Below are positions 1 to 8,905 of a DNA stretch of 64,000 nucleotides, in pieces. Below the pieces are notes generated by a model. It was not told where the DNA came from, did not search any database, and was given only the letters and a program-made list of their open reading frames with translations. This stretch comes from an uncultured Clostridia bacterium. Its GTDB lineage: Bacteria > Bacillota > Clostridia > TANB77 > UBA1234. The stretch's first letter is position 1; each line of letters begins with the position of its first letter. Made by a program: the position numbers and the translations under genes. Where the stretch lies: the NCBI GenBank assembly GCA_934132775.1, contig CAKPAA010000004.1, positions 1-64,000 on the forward strand, in the 5' to 3' direction.

Positions 1-49
1 ATTTAACTTGTAATTCATCATAATCTTTTCTTAAATCTTCTATCTTCAA
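1..49 (-). CDS. 5' end of an unidentified gene, cut by the window edge
   Basis: Only the first 16 codons lie in the window, reading MKIEDLRKDYDELQVK. A TTG start is chosen because an AAGGTG-like ribosome binding site lies about 6 bases upstream; an in-frame GTG inside that site is an alternative start. The product cannot be identified. The stretch 50-255 between this start and the next gene is very AT-rich and shows nothing else recognisable. Confidence 0.45.
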   Translation of the reverse strand, partial: MKIEDLRKDYDELQVK

Positions 50-255
50 AATATTCACCTTCTTATAAAAAAGTTTCCTTAAGTAGTTCTTACCCAATTT
101 TTCTTATAATTTTTTATTAAAAATTGTAAAAAGGATTTTAATTAAAAGTCTTATAAAATAAGGGTTTTAAAGAGAGTTTATATAAGTCGTTCTTTACCAG
201 TTAATATTAGTTTTATTTTCTTCCATCTATTTCACTTCCTTATTAACCATTTATA

Positions 256-1653
256 TTAATATATTTTTTTAACCATATATTTTTTGTCATTAATTTCATA
301 TGAACCATTCTTTATATTTAGTATTCCTACCTGATCACTATATTTCACCTGAAATTCGTCTCCATTTATTTTATGAATTGTTGTATCATCATAATTACTC
401 TCTACATATGTATTTTTGTTTATATTAAATATATAGAATTTAATATTTTCTTCTTCACAACTAATTTTTTCAAAATCAACTTCATCTATATCTGCATTTT
501 CCTTTTTGATATATGGAAAAACTCTTGGATAAATTTCTATATCATACAGTTGATAATTATTTTTTATAGTATTCAAGAATATATATGCCAAAATAGCAAA
601 ATCATCTATTAGTAATTCCCAATACTTATTAAAATCCTCAAAATAAATTTTATATAGTTCATTTAATATTCTATTTTTATCTTCCGTGTTAAAAATTGTA
701 TTTAATAATCTATATTTATTTATCTTTTCTGCTGAAATTTCTTTATCAATAAAATCATTTTTTTCTAAATTTAATCTATCAATATCTCTACATAATTCTC
801 CATATCTAAATATTCCATCAATATTATAAAAATTATATTTAGAACTTAACTCGCTTAATAATATAATCCACTTTTTATCAAATTCTACATTACTCTCAAT
901 CTCACCAAATGAATCTAATAGATTAGAGTATAAATACCTTTCTGCATCAATTATTTTAAATAAGTTTTGAGGACTTTCTAATCCCCTTTTTGTTTCTAGA
1001 GCATTTACTTCATTTTCCATTCCTTCAAGTGCATAAAAGCAATAAAATATCTCATCAATATTCATCTTATGCTTATTGAAAATTTCTTCTAATTTGTTTG
1101 GACAATTAAAATAAGAATCTATTAGTTCTTCTTCTGTAATAATTTTAGTTATAATTTCTAATTTATGTGCTCCTACATCATATCCAGATAAATGTTTGTT
1201 TTCTGGCTCATAGTTAAGCATTTTATTTCTTTTTAAAGTTATAAATTCTGTAAAAGCTTCATTAAAAGCTTCTGATTTAAACTCATAATCTTCACCTTTT
1301 TCTATTGTATAAAATCCCATAAATTGCATATTATTATGTATTTTAAATGATATAGAATGTATAAATTCATGAAAAAAAACATAGTCAAAATAATCTTTTT
1401 CACTTAAAATGCTTTTCCCTACCTTAATCTCACCCGAAGATATTGCACAAATCGCATCAATTTTTTCATTTTTATCATCATATATAACTATTCCATTGGG
1501 AATAACCACACTTATTCTTTCTATAACTGTATCTGTGCTACAGTATTTTTCCTTAAATAATTCCTGAAACTCTAAAATAGCATTAGTTAGTATTGAAGAA
1601 GTAAAATTATTATACTTTTTACATAATTTGTTACAAATGTGCTCTTTATTCAA
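256..1653 (-). CDS. HEXXH metallopeptidase-like protein, unknown family
   Basis: A 465-residue soluble protein that I cannot assign to a named family. Near residue 115 it carries FFHEFIHSIS, the HEXXH zinc-binding signature of metallopeptidases, followed about 20 residues later by acidic residues (EAFNEAFTEF) that could supply the third zinc ligand. No signal peptide or membrane segment is visible. The start is TTG, with AAGGAG about 11 bases upstream. The next gene upstream on the same strand (1757-2481) also has an HEXXH motif, so the two may be related members of a small local family. Peptidase activity is inferred from the motif only. Confidence 0.6.
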   Translation of the reverse strand: MNKEHICNKLCKKYNNFTSSILTNAILEFQELFKEKYCSTDTVIERISVVIPNGIVIYDDKNEKIDAICAISSGEIKVGKSILSEKDYFDYVFFHEFIHSISFKIHNNMQFMGFYTIEKGEDYEFKSEAFNEAFTEFITLKRNKMLNYEPENKHLSGYDVGAHKLEIITKIITEEELIDSYFNCPNKLEEIFNKHKMNIDEIFYCFYALEGMENEVNALETKRGLESPQNLFKIIDAERYLYSNLLDSFGEIESNVEFDKKWIILLSELSSKYNFYNIDGIFRYGELCRDIDRLNLEKNDFIDKEISAEKINKYRLLNTIFNTEDKNRILNELYKIYFEDFNKYWELLIDDFAILAYIFLNTIKNNYQLYDIEIYPRVFPYIKKENADIDEVDFEKISCEEENIKFYIFNINKNTYVESNYDDTTIHKINGDEFQVKYSDQVGILNIKNGSYEINDKKYMVKKIY

Positions 1654-1756
1654 TTTTCGTTTTTCTCCTTAATTATATTTTTATCTGAATTTTTCATTCT
1701 GTTAGTTAATGTCTTGTTACTAATATTTCCATTTTGATTTTTCAATTTTTTCTTCT

Positions 1757-2481
1757 TTATCTTCCGTAATCTAAATCCCAATAGTCACTATAGCTATCAA
1801 ATATAGCCTTGCAATTCTTATCTTGTAAAATTCCATTTGTTTTAGCACTATCTTGCATTATCTGTAATACTCTTTTCTTATCAAACCCTTTGCTTACCCT
1901 TATATCATAAAATTGTACTAACTCAGTTAAAGCTTCTGGATGGGCTGAATCAAATCTATTTGATAATTCACTAGTTAGCCAACGGTCTTTTCCAAAAAAT
2001 AATATAATCAATTCTTTATCACTCATTTTAGTTGTTTCAAGAAAAAACTTAAATACATCTCTATAATCTCTTGAATAACCTCCACCATTATCTTTATTTA
2101 AAATTTTTGATGTAATATAGCAAGTTGCCATTTCATTAAATCCATTACCTAATTTCATATCATATTGCTTAAATCCAAGTTTTTCTATTGTTGCATCTGA
2201 CACTGCATGTACGCATTCATGCACTATTGTATCAATAATCATAGGTGAACGATTTGATATATCTCGTAGTATTGCCTTTCTTTCTTCTGGATCATAAAAT
2301 CCACTCGGAAACGAACCATTGGTTTTTTTTGTCTATAATAATGTTCAAAATCTTCTGAACTCAATTTCTGAACATTTAATTTTTGTATTCTTGCAACCGT
2401 CTCTTGATAGATTTCTGAATCAGTTCCACACTGTATTCCAATATAATTTAATATTAAATTTTTAAATTCCTCAATTTCCAT
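1757..2481 (-). pseudogene. HEXXH metallopeptidase-like gene with a frameshift in an A8 run
   Basis: Two overlapping reading frames belong to one gene. The 5' part (2239-2481) begins MEIEEFKNLILNYIG. The 3' part contains IVHECVHAVSD, an HEXXH zinc motif. Continuity is restored if the frame changes by -1 at the run of eight A residues (sense strand) near 2324-2331, giving KKTNGSFPSGFYDP in the new frame. The zero-frame stop comes soon afterwards. This looks like loss of one A from a longer run, or transcriptional/ribosomal slippage on the run. It has no CGG and shifts in the opposite sense to the CGG cases. The inner ATG at 2242 lacks a ribosome binding site, so a separate gene is unlikely. 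Confidence 0.6.
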
Positions 2482-2688
2482 ATATTTTCCTCCTTACTAT
2501 ATTTTCCGCATAATACGCATTACCTTCAAACTTCCTATTTTTATTTACAGTACCTATCAAATGAATTTTATTATTTATCAATTTTATTCTTGTTTAAGCA
2601 CACATTATAAATCCACCCGCAAATTATTCTCATTTTCTAAAAAATAATTATAAGAATATTATAAAGTCACATAAAATCTTCATTTTAT

Positions 2689-2998
2689 TTACATCTTCCA
2701 CTGATGTTTCTTTAAATCAACACGATATTCATTTTTAAAAGAAACGCCCTCACTCTTTAACAAATTCACTTGTTCTATCCATCCTGGTGAGACTCTACCT
2801 TGATGGTTTACAACTCTATGACAAGGAAAATTACCATAAAGAAAAGCCATTTTCAATGCCCTACCTACTAATCTAGCATTTTTAGGTCTTCCAATCAATC
2901 TAGCAATTTGTCCATAAGTTGCGACAGAGCCGAACAGGTATCTCTTCAACTATGGAATATATTAAATATGATAAATCCTCATTTAGCACCGTTTTCAT
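2689..2998 (-). CDS. Alkyltransferase-like (MGMT-family) DNA-binding protein, needs +1 shift at CGG
   Basis: The product resembles the C-terminal DNA-binding domain of O6-alkylguanine-DNA alkyltransferase, with SVATYGQIARLIGRPKNA, the Arg-finger region, and PCHRVV carrying the acceptor cysteine. About 102 residues is normal for the short MGMT-like family. The first 22 codons (MKTVLNEDLSYLIYSIVEEI...) start at an ATG with GAGGTG 5 bases upstream and match the expected N-terminal helix. The body is in the +1 frame. The junction is GTT CGG C at 2930-2932. Skipping the C gives IPV-GSVATYGQ, matching the family pattern IPYGxVxTYGQ with its invariant Gly. Without the shift translation ends about ten codons later. 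The likely role is recognition or repair of alkylated guanine. Confidence 0.7.
2930..2932 (-). other. CGG +1 recoding site, MGMT-like gene
   Basis: The zero-frame codon after GTT is CGG. Dropping its C gives GGC (Gly) and the conserved downstream frame. Confidence 0.6.
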
Positions 2999-3119
2999 AC
3001 ATACACCTCGGAGGTATTATAATTCTTAAAATATTTGACATCTCGTCCCCTTGCTTTCTTACGCATTTTATCATAAAAAAGAGTCACTTTCAACTAACTA
3101 AACGCCTACAAAATCTCAC

Positions 3120-3842
3120 TTACTCATTAAATAATATCTTTTGCATTCCATATGGATTGTTTAAGAAATCTTTATATATTCTATAAACCTCTGTTTCTTC
3201 ATATTTTATTTCTTTCATATTGCTGTTCATATCAATTATTTTTCCATATTTGTAAGATAACAAAATTGGAGAATGTGTGGCAATGATAAACTGTGAACCG
3301 TTTTGAGCCAATTCGTTTATATAACACAACAATGTCATTTGTCTCTGTGGTGAGAGTGCAGATTCAGGTTCATCAAGGATATATAAGCCATTGTTCCAAA
3401 ATCTATTTTCTACAACTTTCAGAAACGATTCCCCGTGAGAACATTCGTGTAAATCGCCACCATATTGTCTGCTTAATTCACCACATATTTTATTATTGCT
3501 TATATCTGTTGCCACATTATAAAATGATTCTGCCCTTAGAAAAAACTTTGGTTTAGGAACTCCAAATTTGCTTATTACTATATGCTTGTATAATTCTGAA
3601 TAATCATCATAATTAGAAAATTGCATATTATTGCTTCCACCTTCTGGATTTAGTCCCAAAGCTATTGCTATTGCTTCAACAAGTGTTGATTTTCCAACTC
3701 CATTTTCACCATATAACAACGTTACTGGTTTATCAATATTTAATTCATTAAAATTTTTTAAGCAACGAATATTAAATGGATATATGTTATCATTTATATT
3801 TTCTCTTTTTAATTTAATCTTATTTACAAACAAACCATTCAT
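3120..3842 (-). CDS. AAA/ABC-type ATPase (AAA_21-like)
   Basis: A 240-residue soluble ATPase. It has a Walker A motif GENGVGKST near residue 44, an ABC-signature-like HGES near 137, Walker B LYILDEPESALSP near 153, and an H-loop ATHSPIL near 188, in the order typical of single-domain AAA_21/SMC-like ATPases. Such proteins often work with nucleases or in defence modules, but no partner gene is adjacent: its neighbours are the MGMT-like gene and a NERD remnant. The ATG start follows a weak ribosome binding site. The function beyond ATP hydrolysis is unknown. Confidence 0.75.
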   Translation of the reverse strand: MNGLFVNKIKLKRENINDNIYPFNIRCLKNFNELNIDKPVTLLYGENGVGKSTLVEAIAIALGLNPEGGSNNMQFSNYDDYSELYKHIVISKFGVPKPKFFLRAESFYNVATDISNNKICGELSRQYGGDLHECSHGESFLKVVENRFWNNGLYILDEPESALSPQRQMTLLCYINELAQNGSQFIIATHSPILLSYKYGKIIDMNSNMKEIKYEETEVYRIYKDFLNNPYGMQKILFNE

Positions 3843-3927
3843 AAAAGCACCTACATTTCAACATTTATCTATCCTATTAAACTGCCACCTAATTTTAAAA
3901 TATAAGACAATTGTTTTTAATCTGTAA

Positions 3928-4312
3928 CTAAATATTTTGTTTTTCTATTTTTTCAGTATATTTACATTTAGGAAAATTTGAACAACCTAAAAAAGCTCCA
4001 TATTTACCGTTTTCTTGTAATCAATTCTCCACCACATTTTGGGCATTTATTTTTCAAACTAAAATCTTTTTTCTCTTTTTCAATTTCTGCCATTTTATTA
4101 TGATTTTTTCTTTCATTTTTATTTGTTATATTTAATTCAATTAGCCTTTTATAAAACTCTTGATAATCCTCTAATACTTCATTTTTGTACGAAGTTATTC
4201 TATTTACTAATTCATAAACTCTAACTACGTTACTAGAACTTATTTTAGTTTTAGCATTACTAGTAATACAAATCAAAGGTATAAATTTTAAATCTTGCAT
4301 AGCTTTTTCCAC
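3928..4312 (-). pseudogene. NERD/topoisomerase zinc-ribbon protein remnant with +1 shift at CGG
   Basis: The first 101 codons resemble the end of a nuclease-related (NERD) protein (FIPLICITSNAKTKI, then VVRVYELVNRI) and run into a topoisomerase-type zinc ribbon, CPKCGGELITRK. The zero frame ends immediately with CGG TAA. Skipping the C of that CGG (4007-4009) gives GKYGAFLGCSNFPKCKYTEK, the expected second half of the four-cysteine ribbon, ending at 3928. The N-terminal NERD domain is missing, since the upstream bases belong to other genes. The locus is therefore probably a 5'-truncated remnant, even though its frameshift follows the CGG rule. A GTG at 4312 or an ATG at 4300 could start translation. 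Confidence 0.55.
4007..4009 (-). other. CGG +1 recoding site, zinc-ribbon gene
   Basis: AAA CGG is followed directly by an in-frame TAA. Reading GGT instead restores the conserved KGKYGxFxGCSNxPKC pattern of the ribbon. Confidence 0.6.
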
Positions 4313-4376
4313 CTTTTATCTATATTATTTCTACTCACACTACAAAATTGCAAAATTTACCAATAAGTACCATAAT

Positions 4377-4778
4377 TCATCCGTAAATTTTCAGATTTAA
4401 TAATTTAGGAATAAATATCATCATTCCTATTATTGCACTTCCTATCGCAAGAATTAAAACAGCTCCTGCTGATATATCCTTTGCAATTTTTGCTAGCTCA
4501 TTTTTATGTGGCATAGCCATATTTACAACCGTTTCAATTGCTGTATTAAACATTTCACCAGCAATTACAAGGGCAAAACATATTATGCAGATAATCCAAT
4601 CTAGCTTATCTATTTTAAGCAAAATGCCTGCTAGTATAACTAATAGCATTATAACTATGTGAATTTTCATATTTCTTTCTGTTCTAAAAGACGAAAGAAA
4701 TCCCTCACCAGCATATTTAAAGCTGTTTATAAGTTTCTTAGTTTTAACCTTTAACTTTCTTTTACTTTTCAAGTCCAT
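4377..4778 (-). CDS. dgkA: Diacylglycerol/undecaprenol kinase
   Basis: A small integral membrane kinase of about 133 residues. It phosphorylates diacylglycerol or, in Gram-positive bacteria, undecaprenol, feeding the lipid carrier pool. Family marks are the amphipathic N-terminal part with GFLSSFRTERNMKIH, the signature EMFNTAIETVVNM, and three hydrophobic segments. The ATG at 4778 is preferred over 4784 because AAGGAG then sits about 8 bases upstream. The gene overlaps the end of the PAP2 phosphatase gene by 17 bases, a pairing that suggests a shared role in undecaprenyl lipid recycling. Confidence 0.9.
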   Translation of the reverse strand: MDLKSKRKLKVKTKKLINSFKYAGEGFLSSFRTERNMKIHIVIMLLVILAGILLKIDKLDWIICIICFALVIAGEMFNTAIETVVNMAMPHKNELAKIAKDISAGAVLILAIGSAIIGMMIFIPKLLNLKIYG

Positions 4779-5415
4779 CTTCATTTCTCCTTACTAAAAA
4801 TTTATTTATAGCAGGAATATATGCCATTAAATAAGAAATTGATATTAAAAACCCTGCCACAACATCACTTGTATAATGTACTCCTAAGTATATTCTGCTT
4901 ATACCTATTGATAAAATTAAAATAGTTAGTAGACTAATCATACACGCTTTTAAATATTTATTTTCAATGTGTTTATATATAAGATATATTAAATATCCAT
5001 AAAAGGCCATACTAACCATCGAGTGTCCTGACGGGAAACTATACCCACTCTCTTCAATTAACCTATAGCCGGTTGGCCTTGGTCTTTGAAGAATTTGTTT
5101 TAATAACTGATTGAAAATCGTTATTACGCCTAAATTTGCTAATATCGATATTCCAATTTTTTTATCTTTTATTAGCACAAATGAAATAGCAGTTAGTCCA
5201 GCTAAGATTATTGGTCCGCCAAAATTTGTAATAAACACAGCAAACGGAGTTGCCTCATCTGATATTAGAAAATTTGAAACAAGATTATATCCAATAATAT
5301 CCCATCTCATTATTTCTTTATTAAAAACATCATCTGCTAAGGCTAAAAAGCCAATAACACCAAAAAGCAAAATAACCCATTTAAAATTTCTAATAGTAGT
5401 CCTCTTTATACTCAT
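4762..5415 (-). CDS. PAP2-family membrane phosphatase
   Basis: A multi-pass protein of about 217 residues with the three-part PAP2 signature: KQILQRPRP (KxxxxxxRP), SFPSGHSM (PSGH) and SRIYLGVHYTSDV (SRxxxxxHxxxD). It probably dephosphorylates undecaprenyl pyrophosphate or phosphatidylglycerol phosphate at the membrane. The start at 5415 is chosen because AGGGAG lies about 6 bases upstream; the longer form from 5442 lacks a site. It is upstream of, and overlaps, the lipid kinase gene, so the two are likely co-transcribed. Confidence 0.88.
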   Translation of the reverse strand: MSIKRTTIRNFKWVILLFGVIGFLALADDVFNKEIMRWDIIGYNLVSNFLISDEATPFAVFITNFGGPIILAGLTAISFVLIKDKKIGISILANLGVITIFNQLLKQILQRPRPTGYRLIEESGYSFPSGHSMVSMAFYGYLIYLIYKHIENKYLKACMISLLTILILSIGISRIYLGVHYTSDVVAGFLISISYLMAYIPAINKFLVRRNEDGLEK

Positions 5416-5541
5416 TTTATTCTCCCTACAAACTAAATACATACTTCCATCTCAAAGCACGTCAAAAGCAGGCAACCTAAAATTGCACACACCCATTTCT
5501 GCCTAGTTTCATTATTTTGCCCGCTTTTAAGCACAAAATTA

Positions 5542-5721
5542 CTACTCTTTTGTTACAACTGGTTTACCTTCTTCATCTAATAAAACTGTCATACCGCCAG
5601 CATATCCATTATAACAAAATACGTAATTAACACCTGTCTCTTTATCCACCCAAATTTCCATTCCATTTAATGCACCCTGCGTATAAACTTTTTTAAATCT
5701 GTCAGAACTTTCTTTCGCCAT
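5542..5721 (-). CDS. Small conserved protein (DUF6440-like), 59 residues
   Basis: A short frame with a good AAGGAG site 8 bases before ATG encodes MAKESSDRFKKVYTQG, then GMEIWVDKETGVNYVF, then GYAGGMTVLLDEEGKPV. The pattern of a short beta-rich domain with xxxVDxxTGVxYxF and AGGxTxLLDxxGKP is that of small clostridial proteins of unknown function. No signal peptide or membrane segment is seen. Codon usage matches the neighbours. I am fairly sure it is a real gene but cannot give a function. Confidence 0.7.
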   Translation of the reverse strand: MAKESSDRFKKVYTQGALNGMEIWVDKETGVNYVFCYNGYAGGMTVLLDEEGKPVVTKE

Positions 5722-5901
5722 CCTTCATTCTCCTTTCACATTACTATATAATTTATAAGTGTTCATCAAATATATGTCACCATCCAATATATCATTATTT
5801 CCTTGCAATTACAATACTTCCAAGATTTGTGGGTTAACAAAAGCAGTCATAAGGTGTTACAATATTATTGTAGTGCAAAAGATTATAGGAGGTGATACAT
5901 A

Positions 5902-6747
5902 ATGAAATTGTCAAAATACTTATTTGTATGTACAATATTTGTACTTATATTCACAATGTCTACAATTTCATTTGCAGGTTACACAAGTCCATACACAGAA
6001 CCATCATATCTCATAAAATATGGTTCTAGAGGAACAGGTGTAAAATGGGTTCAAGATTTATTAAAGAAAAATGGATATACAATTGACATAGATGGTATAT
6101 TTGGAAGCAAAACAAAAAATGCAGTAAAACACTTTCAAAAATACAATAACTTAGTTCAGGACGGAATAGTTGGAAGTGCCACAAGAACAGCATTAAAAAA
6201 AACTGTTGCGTACTTGTCTAACAACGCAAACGGCTTACCAACATTCAATAGAAACAGAACAGATTTACTTGGAATAATTCAAAACTGCAAAAAATATTAT
6301 GCAAGTAATAATTTCTATTACAGTCTAGCAAATGGTGTTAGATCTATACCTGCTGATAATAGTAAAAGTTATAACGGACAGTATTACACAGATTGCAGCA
6401 ACTTCGTAAGTTGGACTTTATACGAATATGCTCGTGCTAATGGAAATACCGCAATGAAAAATTATTTTAGTTACCAAAGAAATAGTGCAACATTTGCAAG
6501 CATTGGTGCAAGTGGTGGCAACTCTTACTTACAAAAGATAAGTTCACTAAGCAATGCAAAAGCAGGAGATATTTTAGTTACAAATGGTCACGTAGAATTT
6601 TTATCTTCGTACACTAAAAATTCTAATGGCACAATCACTTTAAAAGTATACAACTGTGGCTCAAATGCAAGCCTTAAAGCTAGTGGTGTTACTACATCAG
6701 CAACAAAATACGAATCAAAAATCAAATGCATACTAAGAGTTAAATAA
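5902..6747 (+). CDS. Secreted cell-wall hydrolase: PG-binding domain plus NlpC/P60-like domain
   Basis: The protein is 281 residues. Residues 1-28 form a signal peptide ending SFAG. Residues 38-98 are a peptidoglycan-binding_1 domain (GSRGTGVKWVQDLLKKNG, then DGIFGSKTKNAVKHFQ). The C-terminal half is an NlpC/P60-like or amidase fold with catalytic Cys in YTDCSNFVSW and His in TNGHVEFLSS. It is likely exported to cleave peptidoglycan stem peptides. It has a strong AGGAGGTG site. It is the only plus-strand gene in this stretch and ends against the convergent rplS operon with a shared terminator. Confidence 0.85.
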   Translation: MKLSKYLFVCTIFVLIFTMSTISFAGYTSPYTEPSYLIKYGSRGTGVKWVQDLLKKNGYTIDIDGIFGSKTKNAVKHFQKYNNLVQDGIVGSATRTALKKTVAYLSNNANGLPTFNRNRTDLLGIIQNCKKYYASNNFYYSLANGVRSIPADNSKSYNGQYYTDCSNFVSWTLYEYARANGNTAMKNYFSYQRNSATFASIGASGGNSYLQKISSLSNAKAGDILVTNGHVEFLSSYTKNSNGTITLKVYNCGSNASLKASGVTTSATKYESKIKCILRVK

Positions 6748-6754
6748 AGTTACA

Positions 6755-6793
6755 AAAAGGAGCATATCATTTTCAAATGACTGCTCCTTTTTT
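6755..6793. terminator. Bidirectional rho-independent terminator
   Basis: The stem AAAAGGAGCA / TGCTCCTTTT is flanked by A and T runs on both sides. It sits between the convergent hydrolase gene and rplS and can serve both. Confidence 0.85.
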
Positions 6794-6799
6794 AGATGA

Positions 6800-7159
6800 C
6801 TATTCAGCATCTTTGTTTGAAATTTTTTCTTTAACCTTAGTAGCTTTACCTACTCTATCTCTTAGATAGTAAAGTTTAGCTCTTCTAGCTTTACCAGCTC
6901 TAACAACTTCAACTTTTTCAACCTTAGGTGAATTCATTAAGAAAGTTCTTTCAACACCTGTACCGTAAGCAACTCTTCTTACTGTAAATGTTTCGTTTGA
7001 ACCACCACGTTGTTTTTTAATAACAGTTCCTTCAAATATTTGAATTCTTTCTCTGTTACCTTCTTTAATTTTAACGTGTACTTTAACTGTATCACCGATA
7101 TTGAATTCTAATTTGTTATCTCTAAGTTGTTCATTTTCAATAGCTTTAATTTTATCCAT
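6800..7159 (-). CDS. rplS: 50S ribosomal protein L19
   Basis: A 119-residue protein with the L19 core: FNIGDTVKVHVKIKEGNRER, then IQIFEGTVIKKQRGG, RRVAYGTGVERTF, and KVEVVRAGKARRAKLYYLR. It lies at the 30S/50S interface. The gene is last in the ylxM-ffh-rpsP-khpA-rimM-trmD-rplS operon and overlaps trmD by 8 bases. An AAAGGAG site lies inside the end of trmD, suggesting translational coupling. Confidence 0.97.
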   Translation of the reverse strand: MDKIKAIENEQLRDNKLEFNIGDTVKVHVKIKEGNRERIQIFEGTVIKKQRGGSNETFTVRRVAYGTGVERTFLMNSPKVEKVEVVRAGKARRAKLYYLRDRVGKATKVKEKISNKDAE

Positions 7160-7850
7160 TTTGGTTACTCCTTTCTTCTTTTATTAAATCAGGACGTTTA
7201 GTTCTCGTGTTTTCAATCGATTTTTCACGTCTCCATTTTTCAATATTTGCATGATGTCCAGAAAGCAATACTTCTGGAACCCTCTTGCCAAGAAATACCT
7301 CTGGGCGTGTATACTGAGGATACTCTAAATATCCATCATTAAACGACTCATCCTCAACAGACTCATCATTAAGCACACCACTTACATTTCTACTTATAGC
7401 ATCTATCATAACCATCGCAGGAAGCTCGCCTCCTGTTAAAACATAATCACCAATAGAAACTTCTTCATCAACAATTTCATCAATTAACCTTTGATCAATA
7501 CCTTCGTAATGACCACAAAGTAATATAAGATGACTTTCTTTTGCAAGGCTCTTAGCCATATTCTGATTAAAAACCTTACCCTGTGGTGACAAATAAATGA
7601 CCTTTGGTTTATATTCTAACTTATCTACAATAGATTTATATGCGGCATAAACTGGCTCTGGTTTAATAACCATACCCGCTCCACCACCATAAGGGCAATC
7701 ATCAACATGTCTTTGTTTATCCGTAGAAAACTCCCTAAAATTTATTAGATTAAGTTCAATGATATTTTGCTTTATAGCTCTTCCAATAATGCTCGTCCTA
7801 ACTGGATCAAACATTTCAGGAAAAAGTGTTAAAACATCAAATCTCATCAT
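7152..7850 (-). CDS. trmD: tRNA (guanine-37-N1)-methyltransferase
   Basis: A 232-residue SPOUT methyltransferase that makes m1G37 in tRNAs reading CNN and GGN-type codons and so guards against +1 frameshifting. Conserved parts are FDVLTLFPEMFDPV, DDCPYGGGAGMVIKPEP, the trefoil-knot loop LLCGHYEGIDQRL, and SIGDYVLTGGELPAM. It overlaps rimM by 14 bases and rplS by 8. Given the apparent CGG +1 shifting in this genome, TrmD is of special interest because loss of m1G37 promotes +1 slippage. The gene itself looks intact. Confidence 0.97.
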   Translation of the reverse strand: MMRFDVLTLFPEMFDPVRTSIIGRAIKQNIIELNLINFREFSTDKQRHVDDCPYGGGAGMVIKPEPVYAAYKSIVDKLEYKPKVIYLSPQGKVFNQNMAKSLAKESHLILLCGHYEGIDQRLIDEIVDEEVSIGDYVLTGGELPAMVMIDAISRNVSGVLNDESVEDESFNDGYLEYPQYTRPEVFLGKRVPEVLLSGHHANIEKWRREKSIENTRTKRPDLIKEERSNQNG

Positions 7851-8349
7851 CTAACCCCCTAGGAACTTCTACAAATATCTTTTTGTTTGCAACATTAACT
7901 TTCTTTATAACAGAAGCAATAGCCGGAAGCAATAAATCTTGCTTACCCTTTCTTTTAACAACATACACATCACTTCCACCAGCTGTAAAAACATCATCTA
8001 AAACACCTAAAAGCATTTCAGATTGATAAACTTCACAACCAATCAAATCAGCAATAAAATACTCGTTTTCATCTACTTTCTTAGCCAAGTCTCTTGGAAT
8101 CTTTATGTAATGACCTTTCAACTTTTCAGCTACTTCAACATCATTTACTTCTTTAAGTTTCAAAAGTACAACATCTTTTTGGTATCTTACAGATTCAACC
8201 GTGTACTCTTTAAGTGCACCATTTATATCTATAAGTATATTATTAAGTTTAGCATAATCTGTTTTATTCTCTGTAAAAGGTCTAACTTTAACTTCGCCCT
8301 TTAAACCGTGCGTATTAGAAATATGACCAATCTCAAAATATTCTACCAT
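7837..8349 (-). CDS. rimM: 16S rRNA processing protein RimM
   Basis: A 170-residue ribosome maturation factor with an N-terminal beta-barrel (EIGHISNTHGLKGEVKV) and a C-terminal PRC-barrel (FIADLIGCEV, GGSDVYVVKRKGKQDLLLPA). It assists assembly of the 30S head with S19. It sits 21 bases after khpA and overlaps trmD, the usual arrangement. Confidence 0.95.
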   Translation of the reverse strand: MVEYFEIGHISNTHGLKGEVKVRPFTENKTDYAKLNNILIDINGALKEYTVESVRYQKDVVLLKLKEVNDVEVAEKLKGHYIKIPRDLAKKVDENEYFIADLIGCEVYQSEMLLGVLDDVFTAGGSDVYVVKRKGKQDLLLPAIASVIKKVNVANKKIFVEVPRGLDDEI

Positions 8350-8370
8350 TTAAAAATCCTCCAAGAAAAA

Positions 8371-8601
8371 CTAATCTAAAATATCTACGTTAACTTTCTT
8401 TCCAACTTTCGTTGCATATGCTTTCATTAAAACTCTAATAGCCTTAGCTATTCTACCTTGCTTGCCAATAACCTTTCCCATATCAGATGGATCAACTCTA
8501 AGTTCAAGAGTTACGTCATTGCCATTTTCTTTTTCTGTTATTTCAATCTTGTCTTTGTTATCAACCAAATTTCTCACAAGTATTTCTAACGTTTCTTTCA
8601 T
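8371..8601 (-). CDS. khpA: KH-domain RNA-binding protein KhpA (YlqC)
   Basis: A 76-residue single KH domain protein with GKVIGKQGRIAKAIR, the GxxG RNA-binding loop. In Firmicutes KhpA partners KhpB/Jag in RNA binding and cell-elongation control. The position between rpsP and rimM is typical, and an AGGTAT-type site precedes the ATG. Confidence 0.93.
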   Translation of the reverse strand: MKETLEILVRNLVDNKDKIEITEKENGNDVTLELRVDPSDMGKVIGKQGRIAKAIRVLMKAYATKVGKKVNVDILD

Positions 8602-8629
8602 TTTTATACCTCCAATATTCAGATATCAA

Positions 8630-8866
8630 TTAGTTAGAAACTTTTTCGAATAATTTCTTAACAGTGTCTGTTGGTTTTGCTCCATTCTTTACCCAAGTTT
8701 GATATTTTTCAACATCAATCTTAATAACAGAAGGCTCTTTCATTGGATCATAAACACCAATCTCTTCAATAAATCTACCATCTCTAGGGAATCTAGAATC
8801 TGCAACTACTATATTATAATAAGGAGCTTTTTTAGCACCATCTCTTCTTAGTCTGATCTTTACCAT
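8630..8866 (-). CDS. rpsP: 30S ribosomal protein S16
   Basis: A 78-residue protein with MVKIRLRRDGAKKAPYYNIV and DSRFPRDGRFIEEIGVYDP, diagnostic for S16. It has a strong AGGAGG-type site before the ATG. It belongs to the SRP operon, 39 bases after ffh. Confidence 0.97.
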   Translation of the reverse strand: MVKIRLRRDGAKKAPYYNIVVADSRFPRDGRFIEEIGVYDPMKEPSVIKIDVEKYQTWVKNGAKPTDTVKKLFEKVSN

Positions 8867-8905
8867 TTATTTCACCTCCTTCAAAATGAATATCATACAT
8901 ATATG

